Below, one piece after another: positions 37,145 to 45,676 of a stretch of 64,000 nucleotides of DNA. The notes under the pieces are model-generated. The model saw nothing but the letters and a program-made list of their open reading frames with translations, had not been told where the DNA came from and ran no database searches. A program made the translations under genes and the position numbers. Origin of the DNA: Acidobacteriaceae bacterium (GTDB lineage: Bacteria; Acidobacteriota; Terriglobia; Bryobacterales; Bryobacteraceae); contig JADCJL010000100.1 in the NCBI GenBank assembly GCA_020247055.1, forward strand, positions 1-64,000. The letters are read 5' to 3'. Position 1 is the stretch's first letter; every line of letters starts with the position of its first letter.

Positions 37145-38254
37145 ATGAAGATTCATCGTCGAACATTGCTGCAGTTGCCTGCGGCGGGATTGCTGTGGGG
37201 CGCGGCCGCGCCCCGGCATCGGGAGGTATTCGCCCGGCCGGGACGGTTTGGCGGCTGGCCGGCGAACCATGGCATGTGGGCCTGGGGCGATGAGCTGCTG
37301 GTGGGCTTTGAAGCGGGCTGGTTCAAGGCCAACTCGCTGGCGGGCCGGGAACATGCGATCGATTATTCGCGGGCGGCCGAGCACGTGCTGGCGCGGAGCC
37401 TGGACGGCGGCGAGACCTGGGCGATTGAGAAACCCGCGGCGCTGATTCCGCCGCCGGGATTGAAGGTAGCAGGCGTGCCGGGCGAACCGGGCGGGAAGGA
37501 GCCGGTGCCGTGCCCGGGAGGCATTGATTTCACGGCGCCGGGGTTTGCGCTGACGGCGCGGATGACGAGCATTCACGTGGGTCCTTCGCGCTTTCTGGTG
37601 ACAGCGGATAAGGGCAAGACGTGGGAGGGGCCTTACCTCATTCCCGATTTTGGAACGCCGGGGATTGCGGCGCGGACCGATTATATTGTCGACGGGCGGC
37701 AGTCGTTGACGATGTTTCTCACGGCGGGCAAGCAGAACAAGCGGGAGGGCCGCGTGATCTGCGTGCGGACGCAGGATGGGGGCAAGAGTTTTGCGTTGGT
37801 CGGCAACGTTTGTCCGGAGCCGGAGGGCGACGACTACGCGATTATGCCGAGCTCACTGCGGCTGGGGCCGCGGACGCTGCTCTGCACAATCCGGCACCGG
37901 AAGTTCATTGCGGCATGGCGGAGCGAGGACAACGGGGTGAGTTGGCGGCAGCTTTCGCAGCCCGTCGATGATACGGGCGGAGGCAACCCGCCGGCGCTGA
38001 TCCGGCTGCGCGATGGGCGGCTGGTTTTGACCTACGGCTTCCGGAACAAGCCGTACAGCATCCGGGCGCGCATCAGCCGCGACGAAGGCCGGACCTGGGG
38101 GCCGGACGTGATGCTGCGGGACGATGGCGGGGCGTGGGACCTGGGTTACACGCGGACGGTGCAGCGGAAGGACGGCAAGTTAGTGACCGTCTATTACTAC
38201 AACACGAACGCGGGCGCCGAGCGGTTTATTGGCGCCACGATTTGGGAGGCCTAA
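37145..38254 (+). CDS. exo-alpha-sialidase/BNR-repeat protein, Tat-tagged
   Basis: This 369-residue protein has a Tat-like leader (HRRTLLQLPAAGLLWGAAAP) and a six-bladed sialidase-type propeller. Asp-boxes are visible as SLDGGETW, TADKGKTW, TQDGGKSF, SEDNGVSW and SRDEGRTW. Sialidase-fold proteins in soil acidobacteria may cleave sialic-acid-like or other terminal sugars, and not all are active sialidases. A TATACT hexamer (37130-37135) ends 9 nt before the ATG. The stop overlaps the next start (TAATG), and both neighbours encode the same fold, so they look like a duplicated pair. Confidence 0.85.
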   Translation: MKIHRRTLLQLPAAGLLWGAAAPRHREVFARPGRFGGWPANHGMWAWGDELLVGFEAGWFKANSLAGREHAIDYSRAAEHVLARSLDGGETWAIEKPAALIPPPGLKVAGVPGEPGGKEPVPCPGGIDFTAPGFALTARMTSIHVGPSRFLVTADKGKTWEGPYLIPDFGTPGIAARTDYIVDGRQSLTMFLTAGKQNKREGRVICVRTQDGGKSFALVGNVCPEPEGDDYAIMPSSLRLGPRTLLCTIRHRKFIAAWRSEDNGVSWRQLSQPVDDTGGGNPPALIRLRDGRLVLTYGFRNKPYSIRARISRDEGRTWGPDVMLRDDGGAWDLGYTRTVQRKDGKLVTVYYYNTNAGAERFIGATIWEA

Positions 38255-39387
38255 TGCGGTGGACTCTATTGCTTCTGGCCGCGGGACTGTGGGGGGCGGA
38301 GCCGTTTCATAAATCGGAGCTGATCTTTCCGCCCGAAAAGTGGCACAACCATTCGTCGTCGATCGTGGAGCTGCCGGACGGGAACCTGTGGGTGGTGTGG
38401 TTCCACGGTTCGGGGGAGCGGCAGTCCGATGACGTATTGGTGCAGGGCGCGCGGCGGGTGAAGGGAACCTGGACCAAGCCGTTCCTGGTGGCCGATACGC
38501 CGGGGTTTCCCGATACGAACTGCGTGACGTGGATTGATCGCGACCAGCGGCTGTGGCTGCTGTGGCCCGTGATTCTGGCCAATACGTGGGAGTCGGCGCT
38601 GATGAAGTACCGGATTTCGACCGACTACCAGCAGGCCGACGGGCCGCCGCGGTGGGGCTTCAGCGACAACATTCTGCTGAAGCCGCCGCGGATGTACGAG
38701 CGGACCAAAGAGGTGATGGAGAAAGATCTGAAGGGGCCGGCGCCGCGGGCGCGGTGGGCCTCGCAGATGATTGAACTGAGCGCGGACAAGTTGAGTTCGC
38801 GGATCGGCTGGTTCACGCGGACGCATCCGGTGCAGCTGCCAAGCGGGCGCATTCTGGTGCCGATGTATTCGGACGGGTACTCGTTCGGCATCATGGCGAT
38901 CTCCGATGATAACGGCGTAAGTTGGGAGGCGAGCGAGCCAATTGTAAGTTACGGGGGCATACAGCCTTCGGTGGTGCGGAAGAAGAGCGGCGAGTTAGTG
39001 GCTTACATGCGGGACAACGGGCCGCCGCCGAAGCGGGTGATCCGGTCGGTGTCAAAGGATGAGGGCAAGACTTGGTCGGCCGGCGAGGATACGGAGATTC
39101 CGAATCCGGGGACGAGTCTCGAGGCGATTGCACTGCGGGACGGGCGGTGGCTGATGGTATTCAACGATGTGGAGCGAGGGCGGAACTCGCTGGCCGTGGC
39201 GCTGTCCGATGACGAGGGCGCGACGTGGAAGTGGAAGCGGAACCTCGACAAGGGCGAGGGGCAGTATCACTATCCGTCGGTGATTCAGGCCAAGGACGGG
39301 ACGATTCACGTGACTTACAGCGTGTTTGAAGCGCCAGGTAAGGCGATCCGCCATGCGCAATTTAATCCGGAATGGGTGATGCAGTGA
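38254..39387 (+). CDS. exo-alpha-sialidase/BNR-repeat protein, Sec-exported
   Basis: This 377-residue protein has a Sec signal peptide ([17 protein letters not shown]) and a sialidase-like propeller with Asp-boxes [16 protein letters not shown] and SDDEGATW. It resembles secreted sialidase-related proteins that have the RxSxDxGxTW repeat but lower conservation elsewhere. The upstream copy uses a Tat leader, so the pair is sent through two different export routes. The start is fixed by the 1-nt TAATG overlap; the frame extends upstream inside the preceding gene but without a leader. Confidence 0.85.
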   Translation: MRWTLLLLAAGLWGAEPFHKSELIFPPEKWHNHSSSIVELPDGNLWVVWFHGSGERQSDDVLVQGARRVKGTWTKPFLVADTPGFPDTNCVTWIDRDQRLWLLWPVILANTWESALMKYRISTDYQQADGPPRWGFSDNILLKPPRMYERTKEVMEKDLKGPAPRARWASQMIELSADKLSSRIGWFTRTHPVQLPSGRILVPMYSDGYSFGIMAISDDNGVSWEASEPIVSYGGIQPSVVRKKSGELVAYMRDNGPPPKRVIRSVSKDEGKTWSAGEDTEIPNPGTSLEAIALRDGRWLMVFNDVERGRNSLAVALSDDEGATWKWKRNLDKGEGQYHYPSVIQAKDGTIHVTYSVFEAPGKAIRHAQFNPEWVMQ

Positions 39388-40295
39388 GGCTCTGGCTAGT
39401 TCTGTGTCTGTTCGCGGGGACCCTGGCGGGCGCGCTGCCCGTGCGGGAGGGGTATGCCGATTCGGGCGGGGTGAAGATTCACTACGCGGCGATGGGGAAG
39501 GGGCCGCTGGTGGTGATGATTCACGGGTTTCCGGATTACTGGTACACCTGGCGGCATCAGATGGAGGCGCTGGCGCCTTCGTTTGAGGTAGTGGCGATCG
39601 ACAACCGGGGCTACAACCTATCCGATAAACCCAAGGGCGCCGAGAACTACGAGATGCGGCTGCTGGTGGGCGACGTGGCGGCGGTGATCCGCCATTTCGG
39701 CCGGGAGAAGGCGATTGTGGTGGGGCATGACTGGGGCGGGGCGATTGCGTGGCAGGTGGCGCTGCAGATGCCGGCGATGGTGGAGAAGCTGGTGATTTTG
39801 AACCTGCCGCATCCGAACGGGATGACGCGGGAGTTGGCGTCGAATCCGGAGCAGCAGAAGAACTCAGCCTACGCGCGGCGGTTTCAGGCCGAGGGGTCGG
39901 AGAAGGGGCTGACGGCGGAGGGTTTGGCGCGTTGGGTCAAAGATCCGGAGGCGCGGAAGCTGTATGTAGAGGCGTTCGGACGGAGCGACTTCGCGGCGAT
40001 GATGGCTTACTACCAGCGGAACTATCCGCGCGAGCCCTACACGGCGCGGGAGGATCCACGGAAAGTGATGGCGCCGGTTTTGCAGATTCATGGATTGAAC
40101 GACCCGGCGCTGCTGCCGGGCGGGCTGAACGGAACGTGGCAGTGGCTGGCGCAGGACTGGACGCTCGTGACGGTGCCGGGGGCGGGGCATTTTGTGCAGC
40201 AGGATGCGGCCGAGTTGGTTTCCAAGACAATGAAGATGTGGCTTTTACGGGACGCGCACAACGGGCTCGCTTCGACACCGCCCGTGCGCTTTTGA
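39384..40295 (+). CDS. alpha/beta hydrolase (epoxide-hydrolase-like), exported
   Basis: This is an alpha/beta hydrolase with signal peptide [16 protein letters not shown], oxyanion-hole [11 protein letters not shown], and nucleophile elbow GHDWGG, where Asp is the nucleophile as in epoxide hydrolases and dehalogenases. The catalytic Asp/His follow near [11 protein letters not shown] and [11 protein letters not shown] 39384 is preferred: it overlaps the preceding stop as GTGA and begins the signal peptide. An in-frame ATG 12 nt upstream is the alternative. The substrate is unknown. Confidence 0.82.
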   Translation: MRLWLVLCLFAGTLAGALPVREGYADSGGVKIHYAAMGKGPLVVMIHGFPDYWYTWRHQMEALAPSFEVVAIDNRGYNLSDKPKGAENYEMRLLVGDVAAVIRHFGREKAIVVGHDWGGAIAWQVALQMPAMVEKLVILNLPHPNGMTRELASNPEQQKNSAYARRFQAEGSEKGLTAEGLARWVKDPEARKLYVEAFGRSDFAAMMAYYQRNYPREPYTAREDPRKVMAPVLQIHGLNDPALLPGGLNGTWQWLAQDWTLVTVPGAGHFVQQDAAELVSKTMKMWLLRDAHNGLASTPPVRF

Positions 40296-40306
40296 GGGAC
40301 TAAGCG

Positions 40307-41854
40307 ATGGCAACGGTTTATGACGTAGTGGTGGTAGGTTCGGGCGCGGCGGGCGGTACGCTGGCGGCGCATCTGGCGCGGTCGGGAGCGCACGTGGCGA
40401 TTGTGGAGGGAGGGCCGAAGATCAACACGCGGACCGACTTTCCTACGCACTCGATGCCGTGGGAGTTTGCCAACCGGCAGATTCCGCGGATGAAGCCGGG
40501 CAAGCCGGGCATGGAGAGCGAGCGGGCGCGGGGCCTGGGCGGCAAGACGCTCACCTGGAACGCAGTGGCGTGGCGCTTCTCACAGCGCGACTTCAAGGGC
40601 AAGACCTTTGACGGCGGGGGCGAGGATTGGCCGCTGGATTATGCCGAACTGGCGCCGTACTACGACCGGGTGGAGCGCGAGGTAGGGGTGTGTGGCAACT
40701 ACGACGGGTTGAAGGATCTGCCGGACGGGATCTTTCTGCCGCCGGCGCCTTATAAGTGCTCCGATAAGCTGATCGACAAGGGTGCGCGGAAGCTGGGTCT
40801 GAAGACGATTCATGTCCGCAAGGCGACGCTAACGCAGGCCAAGTTCGGGCGGCCGGGCTGCCACTTCTGCGGCAACTGCATGGCGGGTTGCGACGTGGTG
40901 GCGAAGTATAACAGCTACGACGTGCACTTAGTGCCGGCGATGAAGACGGGTAAGCTCGAGATGATCCCGAACGCCGTGGTGCGCGAGGTGATGATGGGCG
41001 CCGACGGGCGGGCGCGGGGCGTGAAGTTTGTCCACCGGGAGACGAAGGCCGAAGGGGAAGTGCTGGGCAAGGCGGTGGTGGTTTCCTGCGCCTGCGTGCA
41101 GAGCGTGGCGCTGCTGCAGATGTCGGCCAAGGGAGGGTTGGCGAATTCGAGCGGCCAGTTGGGCAAGCACTTCATCCCGCACTTTACGGGCGGCGTGGAG
41201 GCGTTTCTCGACGGGCTGGTGGGCACGCCGCTCAAGGAAGATGAAGGCTTTCTGGACCATGCGTATCTGCCGAGCTTCATGCACGAGCGGAAGCGGGACT
41301 ATGTGCGGAGCTTCGGGGCGCAGTTCGGCTACCAGAACCGGCGGGGCGTAGGTTGGGCGCGGGAGACTCCGGGGATGGGCGCGGCGTATAAGAAGGCCGT
41401 CAAAGAGCGATATCCAGCCTTTGTGGTGTTTAGTCCGTACGGCGAGATGGTGCCGAACCGTAAGTCCTACATTGATCTCGACTACGCGAAGTTAGATCAG
41501 TATGGGTTGCCCTCGGCCCGGCGGCAGGTGACGTGGATGGACAACGAATGGAAGATCTTCCGCGACATGCAGAACTGGTCGAAGGAAATCCTGCTGGCGG
41601 CCGGGGCAAAGATTCAGCGGGTGTGGGAGGAGCCGCGGACCAACCATGAGTTGGGCGGAGCGCGGATGGGGAACGATCCGCGGACTTCGGTGGTGAATAG
41701 CTACTGCCAGACGCATGACGTGAAAAACCTGTTTGTGCTGGACGGGAGCGTGTTCCCCTCGGCATCGGAAAAGAACCCGACCCTGACGATCATGGCGCTA
41801 GCGGCGCGGACGGCCGAGCACATGGCGGCGCGGGCGAAGAGAGGAGAACTGTAA
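40307..41854 (+). CDS. GMC family oxidoreductase with a Cys cluster motif
   Basis: This 515-residue flavoprotein has the FAD Rossmann motif VVVVGSGAAGGTLAAHLARSG and the GMC catalytic His/Asn near NHELGGARMG and EKNPTLTIMAL. A four-cysteine block, C185, C188, C191 and C195 in CHFCGNCMAGC, matches the place where bacterial FAD-glucose dehydrogenase catalytic subunits carry an iron-sulfur cluster. It has no signal peptide of its own. The next gene encodes the Tat-bearing gamma subunit, so export as a folded complex is likely. The usual cytochrome third subunit is absent, but a c-type cytochrome gene follows. It oxidises an alcohol or sugar, transferring electrons to the cluster. Confidence 0.9.
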   Translation: MATVYDVVVVGSGAAGGTLAAHLARSGAHVAIVEGGPKINTRTDFPTHSMPWEFANRQIPRMKPGKPGMESERARGLGGKTLTWNAVAWRFSQRDFKGKTFDGGGEDWPLDYAELAPYYDRVEREVGVCGNYDGLKDLPDGIFLPPAPYKCSDKLIDKGARKLGLKTIHVRKATLTQAKFGRPGCHFCGNCMAGCDVVAKYNSYDVHLVPAMKTGKLEMIPNAVVREVMMGADGRARGVKFVHRETKAEGEVLGKAVVVSCACVQSVALLQMSAKGGLANSSGQLGKHFIPHFTGGVEAFLDGLVGTPLKEDEGFLDHAYLPSFMHERKRDYVRSFGAQFGYQNRRGVGWARETPGMGAAYKKAVKERYPAFVVFSPYGEMVPNRKSYIDLDYAKLDQYGLPSARRQVTWMDNEWKIFRDMQNWSKEILLAAGAKIQRVWEEPRTNHELGGARMGNDPRTSVVNSYCQTHDVKNLFVLDGSVFPSASEKNPTLTIMALAARTAEHMAARAKRGEL

Positions 41855-42411
41855 TGGCGGAACGCCGGGATGCATTGAAGATTATCGGGTCGATTTCGGC
41901 CACGTGCGCGTTTCCTTTTGCGGCGGATGAGCTGTACGCGCAGCACGAGGGCACGCACGGGACGGTGAGTGGGCAGGCGGCGCTGCCGGAGCCGGCTTAC
42001 TTCAGCAAGGCCGATTTTGCGACGATCGCCGCGATGGCCGAGCGGATCATTCCGCAGACCGATACGCCGGGGGCGGGGGCAGCCGGGGTGCCGGCTTACA
42101 TCGACTTCGTGGTGGGCAAGAATCCGGCGCAGCAGAAGGTGTTCGCGGCCGGGTTGGCGTGGCTGAAGAAACAAACGAACGGGAAGCCGTTCGCCGAGTT
42201 GGAGGAGAAGGCGCAGTTGGCGATACTCGAGCCGCTGTGCGCGCGGTGCGACGCAGGACCGGTGAAGGGTACCGGAGAGCGTTTCTTCAAGACGGTAAAG
42301 GCTTTGACGGCCGATGGGTACTGGACGTCGAAGGCGGGGATGGCGGACACGTTAGGCTTCAAGGGCAACGCGATTCTGGGCGCTTACCCCGAGTGCTTGC
42401 ACGAGCACTAA
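41854..42411 (+). CDS. gluconate 2-dehydrogenase subunit 3 family (GMC gamma subunit), Tat leader
   Basis: This 185-residue protein has the Tat leader ERRDALKIIGSISATCAFPF and the small-subunit signature FATIAAMAERIIPQTDTPGAGAAGVPAYID. In sugar dehydrogenases this subunit carries the folded GMC flavoprotein through the Tat pore. It overlaps the flavoprotein gene by one base (TAATG), fixing stoichiometric synthesis. After it comes a hairpin (GCTCCG-CCC-CGGAGC, 42420-42434) without a T-run and then the cytochrome gene. Confidence 0.9.
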   Translation: MAERRDALKIIGSISATCAFPFAADELYAQHEGTHGTVSGQAALPEPAYFSKADFATIAAMAERIIPQTDTPGAGAAGVPAYIDFVVGKNPAQQKVFAAGLAWLKKQTNGKPFAELEEKAQLAILEPLCARCDAGPVKGTGERFFKTVKALTADGYWTSKAGMADTLGFKGNAILGAYPECLHEH

Positions 42412-42437
42412 GCCGGGCTGCTCCGCCCCGGAGCGTT

Positions 42438-42495
42438 GGCAAAAGAGAGAGAATAAGCGCATGTTTGTGCGGGCCTTATTCTCTCTCCTCTTGCC
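42438..42495 (+). promoter_or_regulatory. long hairpin enclosing the start codon of the cytochrome gene
   Basis: The RNA would fold as GGCAA (42438-42442) pairing with TTGCC (42491-42495), a small 2x3 internal loop, then 13 perfect pairs (42445-42457 with 42475-42487). Four more pairs close the top (42458-42461 with 42468-42471). The start codon ATG 42461-42463 sits at the apical loop and the purine-rich GAGAGAG ribosome-site region is in the stem. Such a structure should block ribosome loading until opened by a protein, RNA or temperature. Confidence 0.6.
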
Positions 42496-45400
42496 GGCAG
42501 CCTACGCCGCGGCGCAGACACCGGAGCTCGAACACTTTGAGAAGAGTGTGCGGCCGGTGCTGGCGCGGAGTTGTCAGGGTTGCCATGGCGCGAAGCTGGA
42601 GCACGCCGGCCTGCGCCTCGATTCGCGCGCCGCACTCCTCAAGGGCGGGGTGAGCGGGCCGGCCGTGGCGCCGGGGGATCCGCAGAACAGCCTGCTTGTG
42701 CAGGCTATCCGTCACCAGCGTTCGAAGATGCCGCTCGGCGGCTCGCCCCTGCCGGCGGACCAGATTCAGGCCATTGAGCAGTGGGTGAAGAATGGGGCGC
42801 CCTGGCCCCAGGAAGCCAGCGCCGCGGCCACCCCGAAGTCAATCCGGGAGCGGGCCAGGGAATACTGGGCGCTGCAGCCGGTAGCGAAGCCTTCCCTGCC
42901 CCCGGTGGTCCGCCGGGACTGGGCCCGGACCCCCGTGGACACCTTCATTCTCGCGGCGCTCGAAAAGGCCAGGCTGGCTCCGGCGCCGGCGGCCGACCGC
43001 GCCACGCTGCTGCGCCGGGTCACCTTCGACCTTACCGGCCTGCCGCCCAAACCCGAAGAGCTGCTGGCCTTCGAAAAAGACCCCGCAGCCGACGCCTTCA
43101 GCAAAGTAGTCGACCGGCTGCTCCGTTCGCCCCGCTTCGGCGAACACTGGGCCCGGCACTGGATGGATCTGGTCCGCTACGCCGAATCCCACGGCAGCCA
43201 GGGCGACTTTGATCTTCCCTACGCCTGGCGCTACCGCGACTATCTGATCCGCGCGTTGAACCAGGACGTTCCCTACGACCAGCTCATCCGCGAACACCTG
43301 GCCGGCGACCTGCTCGCCAACCCGCGACGCAACGCCGAGGAGCAGATCAACGAATCGATGCTCGGCACGGCCCACCTGCGGATGGTGGAGTACGGCTACG
43401 TTCCGGTCGATGCGCTTGACGATCAGTTCAAGGTGGTCGACAACCAGATCGACGTCATCTCGAAAGCCTTTCAAGGCCTGACCGTCTCCTGCGCCCGCTG
43501 CCACGATCACAAGTTCGACCCCATTACGCAGAAGGATTTCTATGCCCTCTACGGGGTGCTGGCGAGTTCGCGCCACGGGCAGGTGGTAATCGATACGCCG
43601 GAACATCTCAACCGTCATCGTGACGAACTCACGGGTTTGCGCACGAGCCTGCGGGGCGAACTGGCCCGCCTGTGGCGCGCGGCGAAACCGGATCTGTCCG
43701 CCGAACTCCCGCCGCCACCCCCGCCGCCGGCGGCTCCGGGCAAGCCACCGGCCGAGCCGTCGAAGCCGGACTACGGCCCGCTCCAACTCTGGCGCGAGTT
43801 GAAGAACACCGCCGCCGGGGAGCCGTTTCGTGCCGCGTGGCAGCAGGCCGTCGAGAAGGTGCAAACGGAACTGGCGGCGCGCCGTGAGTTCAACACCAAG
43901 GGCCGCTTTCGGCAGATCTGGAATCTGGCGCAGCCAACCGACTACGCGGCCTGGTTCCGCAGCGGCAACGGGCTGCCCGCGCAGCCGACGGCGGCCGGGG
44001 AGTTCGCTATCGTTGCGGAGGGCGACCGCATCGTCAACGGCATCTATCCGGCGGGCGTCTATTCGCATCTCCTTTCGGCCAAACACAGCGGCGTACTACA
44101 GTCGCCGCGGTTCCGGATCGATACGGACTCGATCAGCATTCGCGCCCTCGGCGGCAACCTCGCGTGGGCCCGCGTGGTCGTCGAGAATTATGCGCTGGGT
44201 AACGGCGGCATCTTTCCGGCCGTGACGCTGGGCGACGACACGATGCGTTGGCTTCGTTTTGATACGAAGTACCGGCGCGGCGCCCACGCCTACATCGAAT
44301 TCGCTGTCTGCGAAGACCGCGCCCGTTTGGCCGGAAACGGACCCACCGATGGCCGGTCGCATTTCGGTGCCGCCGAAGTGGTCTTTCATGACGGCGCCGC
44401 ACCGCCAAAGGAGGAGACCAGCGCCGTCTCACTGCTGCTCGAAGGTCCGGCGCCGGAATCGGCCGCGCAACTCTCCGAACACTATTTAGCGGCGCTGCGC
44501 CGCTGCCTCGACGCCTGGGAAGCGGGCCGGCTCACGCCAGCGGAAACCGCGTTTCTCGACTTTTTCGTCCGTAACGGCCTGCTGCCCAACAGCCGGAAGC
44601 TGCTGCCCGCGTCCACGGAGGCGCTCGTCTCCCGCTACCGGGCGCTCGAAGCGGAAGTCCCGGTGCCGCGCCGCGCACCAGGCACGCTCGCCGGCACCGC
44701 CTTTGACCAGCCGCTGTTCGTACGCGGCAACCACATGCAGCCCGGGCCACCCGTGCCGCGCCGTTACCTCGAAGTGCTGGGCAGTCCGGACTGCAACAGC
44801 CCGCGAAGCGGCCGGCTGGAACTGGCCGAGGCGATAGCAAGCCCGGCCAATCCGCTGACGGCCCGCGTGATGGTGAACCGCATCTGGCACCATCTGTTCG
44901 GCCGCGGCATTGTTCGCACCGTGGACAACTTCGGCCGCAACGGCGAGAAGCCCACGCACCCGGAGTTGCTCGACTACCTCGCGGCCCGCTTTGTCGAGGA
45001 GCGCTGGTCAATCAAGGCGATGATCCGGCTGCTGGTTACTTCAAGCGTCTATCAGCTGAGTGCGCAGCCGTCAGCCGCCGCGGCCCAAACCGACTCCGGC
45101 AACATTCTGCTGCAGCATGCGCGCTGGCGCCGCCTCACGGCCGAATCGCTCCGTGATTCGATTCTGGCAGTCACGGGCGACCTGGACGCCAAGCTCTATG
45201 GCCCGGGGATTGACGTCTATTACACGGGCAAAACCGAGGGCGGCGGCAAGGTGGGCCCGCTCGACGGAGCCCGGCGCCGCAGCGTCTATCAGCGCATCAA
45301 ACGCAATGCGCAGAACCCGTTACTCGAAGTCTTCGACGCGCCGAAGCCGACGAGTACGCGCGGACAGCGAGACTCGACCAACGTTCCCGCGCAGTCCCTC

Positions 45401-45670
45401 GCTCTGCTCAACGATCCGTTCGTGATCGAACAGGCCGAGCGCTGGGCTGACCGCGTGATGGCCGATGGGGGCACGAGCGTGCGCGATCGCGTGGAGCGGA
45501 TGTTCCTGCGCGCGCTGGGACGGCCGGCCACGGCCACCGAAGTGAGGGCCAGCTTAAGCTACCTCGCCGCACCCGGCCGCACCGATGCCGAACTGCTCGC
45601 GCAGCGCGACCTTTGGCGCGACTTCGCCCACTCGCTCTTCAACCTCAAAGAATTCCTGTATCTTCGATAA
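42461..45670 (+). CDS. PSD1-type cytochrome with DUF1549 and DUF1553 domains
   Basis: This 1,069-residue exported protein has a signal peptide (residues 1-18), heme site CQGCH at 38-42 and a DUF1549 domain with [11 protein letters not shown] near residue 344. A proline-rich linker (LPPPPPPPAAPGKPP) leads to a carbohydrate-binding-like insert (FRIDTDSISIRALGGNLAWA). A C-terminal DUF1553 domain follows (NRIWHHLFGRGIVRTVDNFGR ... LFNLKEFLYLR). It is the largest of the three DUF1553 proteins here. The start is buried in a long hairpin. It forms a pair with the DUF1501 gene 6 nt downstream and could accept electrons from the upstream GMC dehydrogenase. Confidence 0.9.
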   Translation: MFVRALFSLLLPAAYAAAQTPELEHFEKSVRPVLARSCQGCHGAKLEHAGLRLDSRAALLKGGVSGPAVAPGDPQNSLLVQAIRHQRSKMPLGGSPLPADQIQAIEQWVKNGAPWPQEASAAATPKSIRERAREYWALQPVAKPSLPPVVRRDWARTPVDTFILAALEKARLAPAPAADRATLLRRVTFDLTGLPPKPEELLAFEKDPAADAFSKVVDRLLRSPRFGEHWARHWMDLVRYAESHGSQGDFDLPYAWRYRDYLIRALNQDVPYDQLIREHLAGDLLANPRRNAEEQINESMLGTAHLRMVEYGYVPVDALDDQFKVVDNQIDVISKAFQGLTVSCARCHDHKFDPITQKDFYALYGVLASSRHGQVVIDTPEHLNRHRDELTGLRTSLRGELARLWRAAKPDLSAELPPPPPPPAAPGKPPAEPSKPDYGPLQLWRELKNTAAGEPFRAAWQQAVEKVQTELAARREFNTKGRFRQIWNLAQPTDYAAWFRSGNGLPAQPTAAGEFAIVAEGDRIVNGIYPAGVYSHLLSAKHSGVLQSPRFRIDTDSISIRALGGNLAWARVVVENYALGNGGIFPAVTLGDDTMRWLRFDTKYRRGAHAYIEFAVCEDRARLAGNGPTDGRSHFGAAEVVFHDGAAPPKEETSAVSLLLEGPAPESAAQLSEHYLAALRRCLDAWEAGRLTPAETAFLDFFVRNGLLPNSRKLLPASTEALVSRYRALEAEVPVPRRAPGTLAGTAFDQPLFVRGNHMQPGPPVPRRYLEVLGSPDCNSPRSGRLELAEAIASPANPLTARVMVNRIWHHLFGRGIVRTVDNFGRNGEKPTHPELLDYLAARFVEERWSIKAMIRLLVTSSVYQLSAQPSAAAAQTDSGNILLQHARWRRLTAESLRDSILAVTGDLDAKLYGPGIDVYYTGKTEGGGKVGPLDGARRRSVYQRIKRNAQNPLLEVFDAPKPTSTRGQRDSTNVPAQSLALLNDPFVIEQAERWADRVMADGGTSVRDRVERMFLRALGRPATATEVRASLSYLAAPGRTDAELLAQRDLWRDFAHSLFNLKEFLYLR

Positions 45671-45676
45671 ACCACT

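Noticed and set aside
42420-42434. Intrinsic terminator after the GMC gamma subunit gene
   Set aside because: The GCTCCG-CCC-CGGAGC hairpin has no following T-run and is directly succeeded by the start-codon hairpin. It may be part of a regulatory leader, but termination cannot be claimed.
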